From Perca fluviatilis (Eukaryota; Chordata; Actinopteri; Perciformes; Percidae): a DNA stretch of 64,000 nucleotides. The translations under genes were made by a program, and so were the position numbers. The notes under the pieces were generated by a model. The model saw only the letters and a list, made by a program, of their open reading frames with translations. It was not told the origin of the DNA and ran no database searches. Of the stretch, positions 12,181 through 24,330 are shown one piece after another; position 1 is the stretch's first letter; each line of letters begins with the position of its first letter. The stretch covers positions 22,401,922 to 22,465,921 of the forward strand of contig NC_053133.1 of the NCBI RefSeq assembly GCF_010015445.1, written 5' to 3'.

Positions 12181-13279
12181 GTACTTATTCAGGGCCTTAA
12201 AGTACAAAAGCAAAGCATACTGTGAGATGTAACATTCAAATCTAGAGACAGATGAAGATTGCAGCCCATCCATCCTCATGTCATACCACTCCGTCAACCG
12301 CTCAAGTGTGAAAGTGGTTATCACCAATAATGTGCCTATGTGTGTTGACAATTCACAAGATGTTCCTTTGATGGAAATGAAAAGGCTGACTGATCTGAAG
12401 TAATAACTAGCCTTCTGCAGGAACGCTGCAGATTGATGGTGCTGATATCAGTGTGTCATGGAGTGGAAAAGCAAATTATGACTCTCAGCATTTTGGCTGA
12501 AATTGGGGAATCTGCACCTGAACATGATTGCTGTATAATGACAGGACCACAGTCGGAAAGGAGATACAGTTGTTAGCATTCCTGTTAACAACTTCACGTG
12601 TTAACAGCTTCACTCTTATGTGCTCCTGAAAACATTTATTCTGTTATCTGTGACATGGATTTAACTATGCTACAACAACTGGGTTTCTCCCCATTTTTAA
12701 ATCCTGTTGCATTAACGTGTCTTGGATTCATGATAGAAGAACATAGAGATTGTGCCTGCACTTATCTGTGGGAAGTGGTAAAAAAAAATAAAAAATTAGC
12801 GAAACAGCTCGGACAGTAAAATAGGATCTGTTTATGTGAACTACAGGGCCCTTGAATTATTTCCTTCACTGCCAGAGAACAATTTTACTTATTGATCTAC
12901 TCCGATGAGGACCTAAACAACAGAATATGTTGCTGATGTCGAACAAAAAAAAATCTCTTTTTATGCGCAACTTCTATAATTTCTTAAGTTGCTTGAAAAA
13001 AATACCTCAACCATAGATGGCATTTTTTGGTTTGACATGAAAATTTGCCAAGAAGAGTGATTGACTAAGCATCTACAGTATATAATGGTTTGAGGATTAA
13101 CAGTGTTTTTTTTTTTTTACTTTTGTTTATGATCAATGCTATAGCGATGTTGTTCGAGGGACGACAGTGTCCCTCTGTTGGTTGATCCACCACTTTGGTC
13201 CTCACTGAAATACCTAAAAACTGTTTAATGGATTGCAATGAAATTTGTTTAAATGCCTGGGAACTGGGCGTTGTATTAT
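12181..13279. other. Non-coding, nothing recognised
   Basis: AT-rich sequence. The short open frames (for example 12598-12819) show no domain I recognise. Confidence 0.45.
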
Positions 13280-14159
13280 CAGATATCTTCAACAGGGGGT
13301 CCGCGACCCCTTGGGGGTCCTTAAAATCACTGCAGGGCGGCCGCCAGATTTTTGTTTTTTAACCCCCAAAATTAAAATATGTCTGCAAGTATACATTAAC
13401 AAAAAAAACAACCACCCCCCCCCCCCCCCCCCAAAACCCCCTTTAACCTTCCTCCAACATAGCGCCATGTGAGGAGGGTCTGGCTAGTCCACACGGCATT
13501 CCGGGATGGGAGAAAACATGCTCTGGTTTATTGGCATTTCTTTAAACCAATAGCAATCATCATGGGTGGCGCTAAGCACCGAACAGAGCCCCAGTTCCTC
13601 TGCAAAATAGCCTCGGGACGGAACTTGTTTTGGTGGAACGTGTGTACGTCGTGCAACAGAAAACTCTGATTGGACAGATAGTCTAGCTAGCTGTCTGGAT
13701 TTACCCTGCAGAGATCTGAGGAGCAGGTAACCCTAGTCCTCATAAATCGACCAGAATTTAAAATTCCAACACAAAGAAAGCGGAAGGTCATCCGGCCGAA
13801 AAGAGTGACAACCGGCGGAATTTCCGGCGGCAACGGAGCAATCCCGAAGTGGAACGTCGCGGATGTAGACTACCTCTAGGGTAGCCATCCACAGAAACAG
13901 TTAAGCTTATGGATTCACTGTGCCTTCCACGTGTATGTTTGACATTTACACATGATGATATTTGAATATGTAAATTGTAGGGCACCACTGATAGGTATGC
14001 GTAAAGACTTTAGGCAATCCTACATGTTATTGTAGGCCCCATTATGCAACTCAATTGTATACAGTATATGAGGTATACAGTATGTATGAGGTGCAGGTCC
14101 CTGCTCGTCTCTCTTTCAGTTTAAGGGTCCTTGGCCCAAAAAAACGTTGAAAACCCCTG
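13280..14159. mobile_element. hAT-like non-autonomous element, with nested repeat
   Basis: The left part reads CTTCAACAGGGGGTCCGCGA. The right end reads GGTCCTTGGCCCAAAAAAAC then TTGAAAACCCCTG. The same two ends occur at 61064-61677, where an 8-bp target duplication is visible. This copy is longer because it contains the separate repeat at 13445-13880. A C18 run lies at 13415-13432. No transposase is encoded. Confidence 0.65.
13445..13880 (+). repeat. Dispersed repeat nested in hAT-like element
   Basis: About 200 bp (13465-13670) match the minus strand of 41400-41650. Shared blocks include GAGGAGGGTCTGGCT, GATGGGAGAAAA, GTGCTCTGGTTTATT-like and CTCGGGA(C/A)GGAACTTGTTTTGG. The sequence continues through a GTCTAGCTAGCTGTCTGGAT block. 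No terminal repeats or open frame identify its class. Confidence 0.65.
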
Positions 14160-14171
14160 ATCTAAAGTTGC

Positions 14172-14860
14172 ATGGGATTAGAGTCTATAATACAGTCCTG
14201 CTCGGTTAACAGAAAACAGCAGCTGATCCAGTTCAAAGTTGTCCACTGTGTTCACTCCTCTAAATCCAGATTGCATAAGATGTACCATTCTGTCTCACCC
14301 CTGTGTGACAGATGTCAAGTGAAAGAGGGAACAGTGTCTCACACTCTCTGGCTCTGCCCTCTTACTGGATTCTGGCCCCAAATATTGGAAGCTGGACTTG
14401 CCATCTTCGGCTGCCCACAATCCACTCTGTGCTTTCCTGCAGCCCTGTGACAGTCCTTGATGCTGGGGATGACTGTCGCCAAAAGACTAATTTTGTAGGA
14501 ATGGAAATCATCCTCTCCCCCTTCCTTCCAGAGATGGATGGCTGACATGACTTCAGTCATACAGATGGAAAGATTCAGGTTATCGAGAACCAACTCAATT
14601 TAAAAAATCTTGCCTATTTGGGACCCATTTCTTGCTTATCTAGACGAGACCAGGGGGAGGATAAGTAACTCACCCAGCTACTTTTTCATGGCCATTGCTT
14701 GAAATCTAATGCAAAGCACTCTCAACTAGAAGCATTTTACTATTATTTAATTTTATTTGTATATTTTTTTCTTAACCTGTTAACCTGTTACTTGACTGTT
14801 TTGATGATTTGTTTTCTTTGTTTCAAGAAATGCCTTACAATAAAATACATATAAAACAGA
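14172..14860 (+). mobile_element. L1/Tx1-type LINE 3' fragment
   Basis: The frame from 14172 encodes the C-terminal end of a fish L1-like ORF2. It has a QLIQFKVVHCVHSSKSRLHKM segment, then CDRC-QVKEGTVS-H-TLWL-C, a CX2CX8HX4C zinc-knuckle-like motif (about 14305-14360), then a PLTGFWPQIL segment. The open frame ends at 14450. The remainder is probable 3' UTR ending near AATAAAATACATAT (about 14840-14853). Everything upstream of the C-terminus is missing, as in a severely 5'-truncated insertion. The clade assignment is from motif memory. Confidence 0.7.
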
Positions 14861-15884
14861 AGAAGACACAAGTCTCACCGTTGAAGACTGTAGTTGTACT
14901 GTGTATAGCAGTTCCTACAAAAATTAAGGCAAAATTAAAATAATGCCCTTGAACCTGATCATCATTTATTGGACCCCTGAATCGTTACTGAAACCTAAGT
15001 GAATCGGCTGCATGCCTAACGACAACCATCGGCGGCACACATAATGACGAGCAAAAAGAAGTTTTGCTGCAAACCAACTGTTCCCTCATTGGAAATAGCT
15101 GTCAAACAGCTTATCCACCTGAGAGAAAGGGGACGTCTCCTCTCGCATGCTGGGGCCCAAGATCAAAATAAGATCACGCAGCTCATTTCCATATGTTATG
15201 GTAGAGGGGCTTTGGGTTTGAAACCTTCACTTGTCAGCCGGTCTTCCACAGAAACAGCTTCAAATACTCATTTATGCGAATTTGATACTGCTACAGATTA
15301 CATTTCCTACCACTATGGAGAGATATCAGGCAGACATTATTTGTTATTCTCAGGAATCGTCCGTTACACAAATAGTACTTTGCAGTGACATATTTCACAG
15401 ACTGTAGCAAAGAATAATCCTCCTTAGGAATGGGGGATAACCTAAACAGCAAGCACCCATTCAAATTTGAATTATGCTGTTGCACTTCTTGTTTACAAGA
15501 TGAATGCATATCAGTTACACACGGTAGGTGTTCTGAAGCACTGTTCATAAAATGGCATTCCATTGTTTTGTTTCGCACTCATGAAGACTTGGTGCAACAT
15601 CTCTCACTAGGAAACTAATTATACAAAATCGAAATGCAACAATAAACAAAACTCACAGGAGGTAGCTTAATGAGAGTATTTCTGAAGCTTGATTTGTCTG
15701 AGAGGTTCAATGTACAGGTATTGAATTTTGAAGAATCTAGCTATTTAGAGATACAATTTTGATGTACTTGAGTGACCTTATGAACTTTTCTTCCCCACAG
15801 AAAACAGACTGTGTGTAAATCATCGATAACGTTGGATACCTGGAACAGACAAATTCATATTTCTTAAAGTCACATATTCTGAAG
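14861..15884. other. Non-coding, nothing recognised
   Basis: The opposed short frames at 15044-15388 (+) and 15291-15578 (-) have no recognisable domain. Confidence 0.4.
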
Positions 15885-16450
15885 TTCATTGATCTGGTTC
15901 AATTTAAGACCGCACAAATCACGTTCAAAGCAAGAAATAATTTACTTCCGGGAAATTTACAAAGAAAAATGTTTATGGAAAGGCAGGGTGGGTAGAATCT
16001 GAGAGGAGAACTAAACTTTAAAAAAAAAAAACTCAAAATGAGAACAACTCAAAAAAGTATGTGCATCACAATCTGTGGGGTGAGTGTGTGGAATGGTTTG
16101 GACCAGGTGCTAAAACATTGTACAAACATAAAGTTTTAAAAGTTTTATAAAAACACTTTATTATAGGAATTGAGAATAAGGACGGGTTAGTATACTGATG
16201 GTACTGGGGTGGGTGATTAGGGTAAAGGGTTGTTTGGTGCAAAATTTTAAAAATGTTTGGTATTTGGTTGAAATTATGTTTTTTGTGTATATTTCTTATC
16301 ATGCTATACAAAATCTATAATATATACAGGAACTATTTACAGTTAAATGAGGGATGGGAAAAATAACAAGCTTCGGCTTCATCCTGCTCCTTTTTGGACA
16401 GATTGAACATATTATTTGCAACAGTTTATAGATGAATGAATAAAATGAAT
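15885..16450 (+). mobile_element. Non-LTR retrotransposon 3' fragment
   Basis: The frame near 15890-15980 reads DLVQFKTAQITFKARNNLLP-like sequence. After a frameshift the stretch near 16040-16150 reads MRTTQKSMCITICGVSVWNG and then SFKSFIKTL. Both match the C-terminal tail common to several fish LINE reverse transcriptases. The terminal part contains a CTTCGGCTTCATCCTGCTCC block and a GAATGAATAAA end typical of such 3' UTRs. It is frameshifted and incomplete. Confidence 0.55.
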
Positions 16451-16463
16451 ACGGCCCCTTAAG

Positions 16464-17096
16464 TTAAAAGTCCCATGGCATGAAAATTTCACTTTATGAG
16501 ATTTTTTAACATTAATATGTGTTCCCCCAGCCTGCCTATGGTCCCCCAGTGGGTAGAAATGGCGGTAGGTGTAAACCGAGCCCTGGGTATCCTGCTCTGC
16601 CTTTGAGAAAATGAAAGCTCAGATGGGCCGATCTGGAATCTTCTCCTTATGAGGTCATAAGGAGCAAGATTACCTCCCCTTTCTCTGCTTTGCCCACCCA
16701 GAGAATTTGGCCCACACATGAGAGAGAAAGAGACATCATGGCTACAGACAGAAATGGCACATACTAAGGAAAGCTCATTGTGGGACTGGCTCTAGTGGCT
16801 GTAATTCTGCACCAAGGCTAAATTTTGAGAAAGAGACTTCAGATACAGTATTAGGGGACCACTAAGGTCTATATAAAAGAGACTTCAGATACAGTATTAG
16901 GGGACCACTAAGGCCTATATAAAAGAGACTTCAGATACAGTATTAGGGGACCACTAAGGTCTATATAAAAGAGACTTCAGATACAGTATTAGGGGACCAC
17001 TAAGGTCTATATAAAAGAGACTTCAGATACAGTATTAGGGGACCACTAAAGTCTATATAAAAGCATCCAAAGAGCACCATGTCATGGGACCTTTAA
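16464..17096. mobile_element. TTAA-flanked MITE carrying a 46-bp minisatellite, copy 2
   Basis: It is bounded by TTAA at 16464-16467 and 17093-17096. The ends are imperfect inverted repeats, AAGTCCCATGGCATG on the left and CATGTCATGGGACC on the right. It is highly similar to the element at 11148 but has five rather than eight minisatellite units. It encodes no transposase. Confidence 0.85.
16832..17061. repeat. Minisatellite, 46-bp unit, 5 copies
   Basis: The unit is the same as in the array at 11561-11928, including the TATATAAAAG junction. The copy-number difference between otherwise similar host elements shows expansion or contraction after the family arose. Confidence 0.95.
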
Positions 17097-17894
17097 AGAC
17101 ATTATTATCTTCCACCATTGTGTATTTGAAAAGGAATCATGATAACTTAATAATTTGGTATTGTTTTGTTAAGGAGAAACCATTCAACACACGCAAACAA
17201 AAAGCAAAGTAAACTTTATTTCGGGCAAACAGCGGTCCATGTAGACGTGATGTGCAGTATGAAACCTGCTGTCCGTAGAGCGTTTGAGGGTTAATTGGAA
17301 TGTGATGTGTTGCTGAGCAGCCAGAGGTGTGTTAGCAGGCAGGACGGCGGGCACCAGATGTGGACTGGGATTGGCCCAGCAGCTGCTCTAATCCCTAAAT
17401 CTATGGGATGACCTTTTCCTCCTCTGCACTCATTTTCAAAGTCAAAATCCATCTCAAAACACAACTCGTTCTGCTGAATTGCAGTTCATCATTGAGTAAC
17501 TCTGCTGACATTTTTTTCTTTTAAGCCATGATTTTTTTTTTCTCTCTCACATGTTATGTCTTTAATTTCCTACTTTAAACAGGTAATTCATGATCACTGT
17601 TGCATCGTATTCCTCATTCAGGGCCTGAAGTAAAACAAACATTTATTTTCTGTGCATGAATTGATTCTGATTATTGCTTAAAAGCTGAAATGTTCTGCAT
17701 ACCTTATTGTTGTGTGTAAACATGCATTTGCTAATTTGATGAATTGATTTTACACTACTTAAAGGTATCCAGATGTAGATGTAGATCTAACAGCTAATTA
17801 CTAACAGCTAATTACTATTGAATAGTAAATGTGAATTTAGCAACATTTCAAGGCATACAAAATTAAATACTTAAACAGCAAGATGGATTTCAGG
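17097..17894. other. Non-coding; repeat-poor block near 17220-17450
   Basis: No gene seen. The stretch 17220-17450 is of higher complexity and GC than its surroundings and contains no repeat I recognise. It could be regulatory. Confidence 0.35.
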
Positions 17895-18310
17895 TTTAAA
17901 GCTGCAGTAGGTAACTTTAAAGTAATACAGAGGAATTATTGCATTTGGTGACCCAAGTCAACCACAATAAAATGCCCAAATCTCAGAAACCCGTTCCTCT
18001 GCTTTTAGTATTCCATAGTAAAACGGGTAAAATCTATCCAAATAATGCGAGTGGATCTGAAGCTAAAAGGTATCATTCCTTGTTGTGGTTGAAATTTGTA
18101 AGGATTCACTCTCTGGTTATCCTATTATGTGATTGGATGTTATTGAAGTGGTGTGTTCATGGCTTCCAGGAAGAAGGGATCACCTACCATCTGCTTCCAC
18201 GAACACGACGCACTGCTAAGAACACAGACTTCTGTTTTGGGAAACACTGATGCCCATGACATAGCCAAACATTCCAAACTGGGCCAACAGGGGTGATTTG
18301 AAACTGTACA
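17895..18310. repeat. Possible TTAA-type MITE remnant
   Basis: It starts TTTAAAGCTGCAGTAGGTAA, a terminal sequence common to a TTAA-targeting fish MITE group (compare TTAAAGGTGCTGTAGGTAGG at 45486). The right end is not identifiable. Confidence 0.35.
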
Positions 18311-21045
18311 GTACGTCACCGTCTGGGTTCAGATTGTGAAACAAACACATTGCTATTTTAGATATATGTATTTATTCCCTGTGCTGTTGTGTATATCTGT
18401 GTGGGTGTACAGGCATCTACCGTGGAGTTTCCACTCCTCTGTGCAGTCGTTTTGTCTCTCCTGGCTGAAATCTTGCCTTTACGGGTCTGTCAGCTAATTT
18501 TAGCATGTAAAATGAATAGCAATGATAGACAGTGTGTTGGAGGTAAAGGCAAATGCAACAAAAATAAAAGCACAATGAGCACAGATATGTCCTGTTTTTT
18601 TGTGTGTCTTAATTGATGGAAGGAAACTTAGAATTACTTTTTTATGCCAACTGAAAAATATTAGAACGATTATAACACCAGAGAGCAATAAACAGCCCAG
18701 AATGATATGCCAAAACCTGCCCCACATAATGTGAAAAGACCAGTATTCTGGTTTAAAATGCTGGCTCATAAAATCTACGTAAACCAATTTGCAGATGTGA
18801 TGTTCTCTGATGCATCGGCACGTACTGTAATTGCACAATATTTGGAGAACCAGAAAAGCCGTCTTTAATAACTTTAGGATGCTATCTGGGGGAAAAAAGA
18901 GCAGCTTCCAAAACTAGATTATCCACCAAGCATTATTATGCATAAGTCCATTATCTGGTTACAGCAACGCAGAAAGCAGCACCCCACATTAACATTCACA
19001 TATACAGGAGAGAGGAGCGCTGAAATAAATAGCTGAGGACCTGCATAGCAAAAGGTTATCAAATTGAGATAATCTCTCCCGTGTTGATGAGAGGCTTTTG
19101 GAGGAAGAGGATTCCCGTATGAAAGCCACCCACCCATTTTATTAAGGCCACACACTGAATTTTACCTTTTGGCATTTCAAACTTTTCTGAAAGTTGATTT
19201 GCTCAAGATCTTTTTCAGAGTTCCTACAGAATACATCAGGGTGAATGTAGCATCGCCATGAACTAAAGCTTCTGTGGAGGTAGCTCTCCATTGATGTGAA
19301 ATGTGTTGTTTATTCCTAAAGAGGGGCTTGTTTCCCCTCGTCGATTCAGCCCCAGCCAGACTGTTTGGGATGTGAGAACTATTTTTGTATTATGTATTTT
19401 TACATTAGCTTCTCCTGTGGCTAAAGAAAGTTTGGAGACATTTTCTATCAGCTATGTAGTTAGATATAAATGATTTTTTCTCAGCCTGAAAATAATGTGG
19501 TGAACTCAGTAATCAATAAAGACCAACAGAAGATACTGGCTGTAATTGTTCCTCCTGTTCATACTGGCCATTAAACAATGTCTTCCTAACATGAATCCAG
19601 TGGAAGACAGAGACAAACTCCACTGTCCTCATTCTGTAAAAAATATGTTCTAAAGTGTCTCACTGTATTAGTAGAAAAATTCTTCTACGTTCCCCCAGAT
19701 AATTTATGTTTTAAAAAAAAAAAATGGGAACTTGCAAATTTGGTACTAAAAACACAGTGAAGTAACAAGATAATCTGATTTGTCTAAGCTTGATTGTTTA
19801 GGATTCAAATTAGCTTCAGATAAACTTGAATATATTCTTGCACAGAAAGAGGACTGTAAATGATATCCCCCATCACTTATATTTGGAAGGCATCTATTAA
19901 TGGATGGCCAGTATGAACAGAAGTATTACAGCAAGAAATATGGGCACCTGACTGTTTCTAAGACTTGAAAAAAAATTGTGATCCAACCTTTAAGACCCTT
20001 CAGCAAAGATACAGCTCCGAACTGGTCATTAAATCTGTCCTTTGGAAAAGCCAATCAATGCTTTTAAGTCTACTTGTTCCTGCTCCTGTGAGTGCCTGAA
20101 GATTAAAATTGTCAACCCCTTCATTCTGTAAGAGCCTCAGTGTTTTTAATAGTGTGACCACTTACCTTGTGGGCACACTGTTGTTCTTTTGACTTTCTAC
20201 ATTTGACTTTATTTACACAGTCAATCTATTGCATGGAGCTCTTTTAATTTAAAGTCTCTTCAAAGCCCCTATGATCGGAATACACTCTAATGCATGCACG
20301 TTTCTGTGAAAAAGATTGGCTCCTAATTAAATGCAATGGCTTAAAGGGGCACCTGCTGATTCCACACTAAAATATGCACACAGGAAAACACCATAGGCTG
20401 TAATGGAGGCTCCCATTCACTGTATAATCAGGAATACCAAGCTGGCAAACTACTGTAAGTCAGCAGTTTTGCCAAATGGAACATATTAAGACAAGAAAAA
20501 GGGCAGCTCCTCAATGTGGCTAGAAAACGAGCTTTAATGCGCACCTTTTTAATTCACACATCATTTAGTTAAGGTTGTGGTTTGTGTCTCTTTGCCTGAG
20601 CCCCTGTGGGAGAAGCTGGTGCGGAAACAAAAGGATGTGAGACAATCTATAGGTCAGAGTTAACCCTGGAAGGGACAGCGTGGCTCAAGTATAGAGGCGG
20701 ACCTGAGTCTCACATGTCCTTAGCTTTCATTGTGGATCAGCGCTGTCCACACACTGACTGATGGTCAACTGATAGATTCTGTCAACACGCTCATTTAAAG
20801 GGGAGAGTGATGTCCTGTAACCAGAAGACTAGAGGTCTTAGATCCCTTAAAAAAAACTGCCATGGTCTGTCTATCAGCAGCCAGGTATACTGTTGAAGTG
20901 TCCATGAGCAAGACAGTGAAAGCTGACCTGCTCATGTCTTCCGTCATTAAAAATATATCCAACTGTCCGATGTGATATAATACTCAAATATAACATCAGT
21001 CATGTGTGACGTTGACAAAACCCAAGTGCATCTTGTCTGTGTTTT
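18311..21045. other. Intron/upstream sequence, no gene seen
   Basis: Unique-looking AT-rich DNA. No domain-bearing frame, RNA gene or clear transposon was recognised. Confidence 0.45.
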
Positions 21046-21163
21046 ATAATAATAATAATAATAATAATGATACAACATGGATAGATGATAACACTGTGTT
21101 ATGACATTTATATTCCAAAGGCCCTGATTGGTCCAATAATGTTTAAATTGGACCATGATGATA

Positions 21164-21236
<73 letters not shown>

Positions 21237-21255
21237 CTTGTATTTCACAAGAAAT

Positions 21256-21291
<36 letters not shown>

Positions 21292-21440
21292 TACATAAAC
21301 ATATAGTATATACCCACATACATTTAAACAAAAGAAAAGGAAGAAAGAAAATTATATAAATACGTGTATATACATACACATGCACATACCTATATACACA
21401 TATACATACACACATACATACTGTACATACATAAGTAATT
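21046..21440. repeat. Microsatellite cluster (AAT)n, (TA)n, (CA)n
   Basis: (AAT)n lies at about 21046-21068, a perfect (TA)n at 21166-21232 and (CA)n at 21258-21288. They are followed by a degenerate TACATACACA-rich tract to about 21440. Open frames here are only repeat translations. Confidence 0.95.
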
Positions 21441-21557
21441 GATTTGTTTGATTGAAACGATCATTTTAAGCCAACTGTGAACAGTTTTCAAAGTGGGATC
21501 AGTCTTCATGTACCTTTTCATTTAAATTGTTATGCATCTTTAGGCCAAATGAATAAG

Positions 21558-21785
21558 AAGAAGACACTTTATTATCTTATCACATAATCATACAATGTAG
21601 GGAAATTCAATCTGAACATTTAACCCATCCTAATCATTAGGAGCAGTGGGTGGCCACATACAGCGTCCGGGGAGCAAACATGGGGTTCAGTGTCGTGCTC
21701 AAGAGTCCTTGGCCCTGTGGGCGAACCGTAAATCTTGTGGTTGAGGGCCGACCCTCTCTACATTTGAGCCACAGCCATCCACAAT
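21558..21785 (-). mobile_element. tRNA-derived SINE
   Basis: Read on the minus strand it starts with a tRNA-like head (GTGGCTCAAATGTAGAG as A-box region, GGTTCGCCC as B box). It then has TTGAGCACGACACTGAACCC, TGCTCCCCGGACGCTGTATG and CACTGCTCCTAATGATTAGG, and ends in an AATAAAGTGTCTTCTTC tail. That order is the familiar layout of an abundant fish SINE. Confidence 0.75.
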
Positions 21786-22214
21786 AACAACTGATTATGA
21801 TTTCAATTACTTAAATATGAAATAAACAAATTAAGTCAACATTTCGGTTCACGGGTCTTTAACTGAGGGATGATCGGACATGGCAGTTCACATTCAGATA
21901 TCTGTTGTTATCACATAAAAGGTGCTACAATTAAATAATTTATCAGATGCCAGTAGTGAAAATTGAAAGGATACACATTTAGTGTGGTGTTGGACATGTA
22001 CATACACATATTATGGAGGGATACTGTGGTTCCTGAAATGAATGGACAACATTTCTTATTTAAAAAAAACAAATTCTAATGTAGGGGAAAAAAGCACCAT
22101 GTGAACACAATTTTTAACAAAAAAAATTAGAGGTCGCTCTACACCAGGGGTGTTAAACTCATTTTAGTTCATGGGCCACATACCCCTAATTTGATCTCAA
22201 GTGGGCCAGACCAG

Positions 22215-22643
22215 TAGCCTGGCAACTCACCATTGACAGGGCTCAATCCGAGGGGCGGGATAAAAAATTTCAAATTCCCTCTGCACGCAATAGGATAGCA
22301 CTACAACCAGGCAGAGCAACGAAGAAGGTAGCGGAGCTTGTTGATAGATTAAACTTTTGCCGTATCTGGTCGGAAAAACTCCGAACACATCTTCCTTTTT
22401 TAAGAATGACTTCAGTGCCGTTCTTTGTTCTTTTCTCAAAGAAAAGCTTAACTCCAAGTCTTCCAGAAGAGCGCTGTTCCCAGCAGCAGCAGCCATAAGC
22501 CCCGCCCACCAACTCTACACACGATGTGATTGGCCTGACCAGAGTTTGGTTTTTCTAGCTCGCAAGTCAACGGAGAGTGCCTAGACCCCCCTGGCTGCAA
22601 ATTAAATTTGCTGCCGCTAGGGTGCTTCTATATTTCTAGGCTA
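22215..22643 (-). mobile_element. Helicase-bearing TAGCCTGG element, copy A
   Basis: The ends are TAGCCTGG on the left and the inverse of TAGCCTAG on the right. They are flanked by a perfect 9-bp direct repeat CCAGACCAG (22206-22214 and 22644-22652). Joining the flanks at one copy of the repeat recreates the normal host MITE text, so this is a genuine insertion. On the minus strand it encodes MAAAAGNSALL..., then LRKEQRTALKSFLKKEDVFG, then PTRYGKSLIYQ. These are a RecQ/DEAD-like Q-motif and Walker A motif, with R in place of the usual G (PTGYGKS). Homology to a helicase stops soon after Walker A. It is clearly related in layout to 53585-54169. Confidence 0.8.
22227..22496 (-). pseudogene. RecQ-like helicase N-terminal fragment (copy A)
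   Basis: An 89-codon open frame lies inside the TAGCCTGG element. Residues of about 20-40 give a Q-motif-like LRKEQRTALKSFLKKEDVF. Residues 41-53 give PTRYGKSLIYQ, where the GKS of Walker A is intact but the preceding G is R. The DEAD box and all C-terminal helicase motifs are absent, because the frame runs into the element's terminal sequence. In normal RecQ proteins these motifs open a catalytic core of about 350 residues. This fragment therefore cannot be an ATPase by itself. It may be a captured first exon. Confidence 0.65.
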
Positions 22644-23394
22644 CCAGACCAGTAAACCACTCCAGAAATATCTGACATTTTATCTGCCACAGAGTTTCTT
22701 GTCAGCTTGATGTTGTCAAACGCAAGTTGCTTCTGCTAGGACAACGTTCTAAAGCCATTGTATGAAAAAAGATTATGTTACGGACCCGGAAGAAAGGGGT
22801 ATTATTCAGAGAAAAAACTCAGAATTTCTAGGATTAAAGTTGTAAATTTACAGAAAAAGAACTCAGATATTCTCTGAGATTAAAGTGGTAAATTTGGAAT
22901 TGGAATGAATTAATTCTCTGCACTTTTCACACTTTGCAAAATCATCCAATGGGCCTGATTGGACCCTTTGGTGGGCCGGTTCTGGCCCACGGACCGTATG
23001 TTTGACACCCCTGCTGAAATGGCCCAGTTCATTCTGCACTTGTAATATTGTTCTAGTGGTGCAAATTCCCACACAAATGTGAATCAAATTACCAAAACAT
23101 TGACAGGAGGAAGACACAGCAGCCCAACACTTCTTTTTAAAAGTATCAGGCGACTACTTGATAAACCAAAGAGACTGTTTGCAGTGGTATTACAACATCA
23201 AGCTCCTTCAAACAACCAGTCTCATGTCTGTACTGATGTATGTTGGTGTTGCTTGTTTGGATGGTTGGCTATATGGTTAATGTTTTATTTGTTCTGAGTT
23301 GCATGAAGGTAAATATATAACAGAATAAGTCTTTTGATCATTTATCAGTGTGTTGGACATATATTGTCTGGATGTAATTGACAGACGGTTGATG

Positions 23395-23725
23395 GATTGA
23401 AGGAAAAACATAACAAACGATGCTTCCTGCAGGGCACAAAGGGCCACTGCATGGTTCAATGAATATGAAAATGATTTAAATCATATGCTGTGGCCTTCAC
23501 AACTACCAGAACCCAACCCAACTGAACACCTGCTGTATTGGATGTGTTGCACAGTGCTATATCGCCATCATCAAACCACCACATGAGGGAATATCTTTTG
23601 GGAAAATGGTGTTCCAGAGACTTGGTGAATTTATGCAAAGTAGCAGTTCTTGAGGCTCATGGTGGCCTAAGACACTTTCTGTCTGTTTTTTCTTTTAATT
23701 TGACACACATTTGTGTGCAAAATGC
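23395..23725 (+). mobile_element. Tc1-like transposase C-terminal relic
   Basis: Short translated pieces match the end of Tc1-like transposases. They include GHKGPLHGSMNMKMI-type sequence and LPEPNPTEHLLYWM, corresponding to the conserved SPDLNPIEHLW block with the last catalytic acidic residue. They end in HHMREYLLGKWCSRDLVNL and AHGGLRHFL. Frames are shifted and stops intervene. No terminal inverted repeats were recognised. Confidence 0.7.
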
Positions 23726-24199
23726 ATTTCAATAAGCCAACTCATCTGCAACCCTTTCTGAAAATGAGTGACAGCAACTTTGTCACAGCTCAGCAGCACC
23801 CCGGCCAGCTATTTGTCACCCTCCACTGGAAGCTTGCCCTTGTAACATACATTTGTTATTTTTATAATTGAAACTAAACAAATTCCCTTCCCCGTGCTGA
23901 GATACTGGTTGTAATTGTCACAAATAATTTGTCACTTGTAATCCTTGGTGTCAGTCATCCTATTTGAATTTGATAGAGGTCACTGTGTTGGTATTAGGCC
24001 GCTTTATAAAGAGGAAGATAAACCTGCAGTTGTTTTTTATTTTTATTTGATCAGAACGTAGGAAAATTGCAGAGTAGAGGCACATAGGCTAACCATGCAG
24101 TAGGCTATCGAATATTGCTTTTAATAAACATAAATCTGAAATCTGAAATCATGATGTATGATAATAGTGTAACTTGCAGTCCCTCCTGCTGTTTTCTGC
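23726..24199. other. Non-coding, nothing recognised
   Basis: AT-rich sequence upstream of the first-exon region. It contains no repeat or frame I can name. Confidence 0.4.
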
Positions 24200-24299
24200 T
24201 CTTAGTGGGCGAGCAGTGTTGAAAGGCTCCATCCTCAGCCCCGTGTAGTCAGGCTGTCAGATGCGATGCGCTTGCGCAATTGCTGCGCAAACACACACG

Positions 24300-24330
<31 letters not shown>

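Larger units (their letters stand above)
22145..23013. mobile_element. hAT-like MITE (CAGGGGTGT ends), interrupted
   Basis: Left end CAGGGGTGTTAAACTC and right end TTTGACACCCCTG are inverted repeats. The flanking text (TGGGCCACATA, GTGGGCCAGACCAGTA, GGGCCGGTTCTGGCCCACGG) is a widespread vertebrate hAT-type MITE. It contains the helicase-bearing element at 22215-22643. No clear 8-bp target duplication remains. Confidence 0.75.

Noticed and set aside
21085..21291. Tyr/Ile and Thr/His repeat peptide
   Set aside because: Translation of (TA)n and (CA)n microsatellites.
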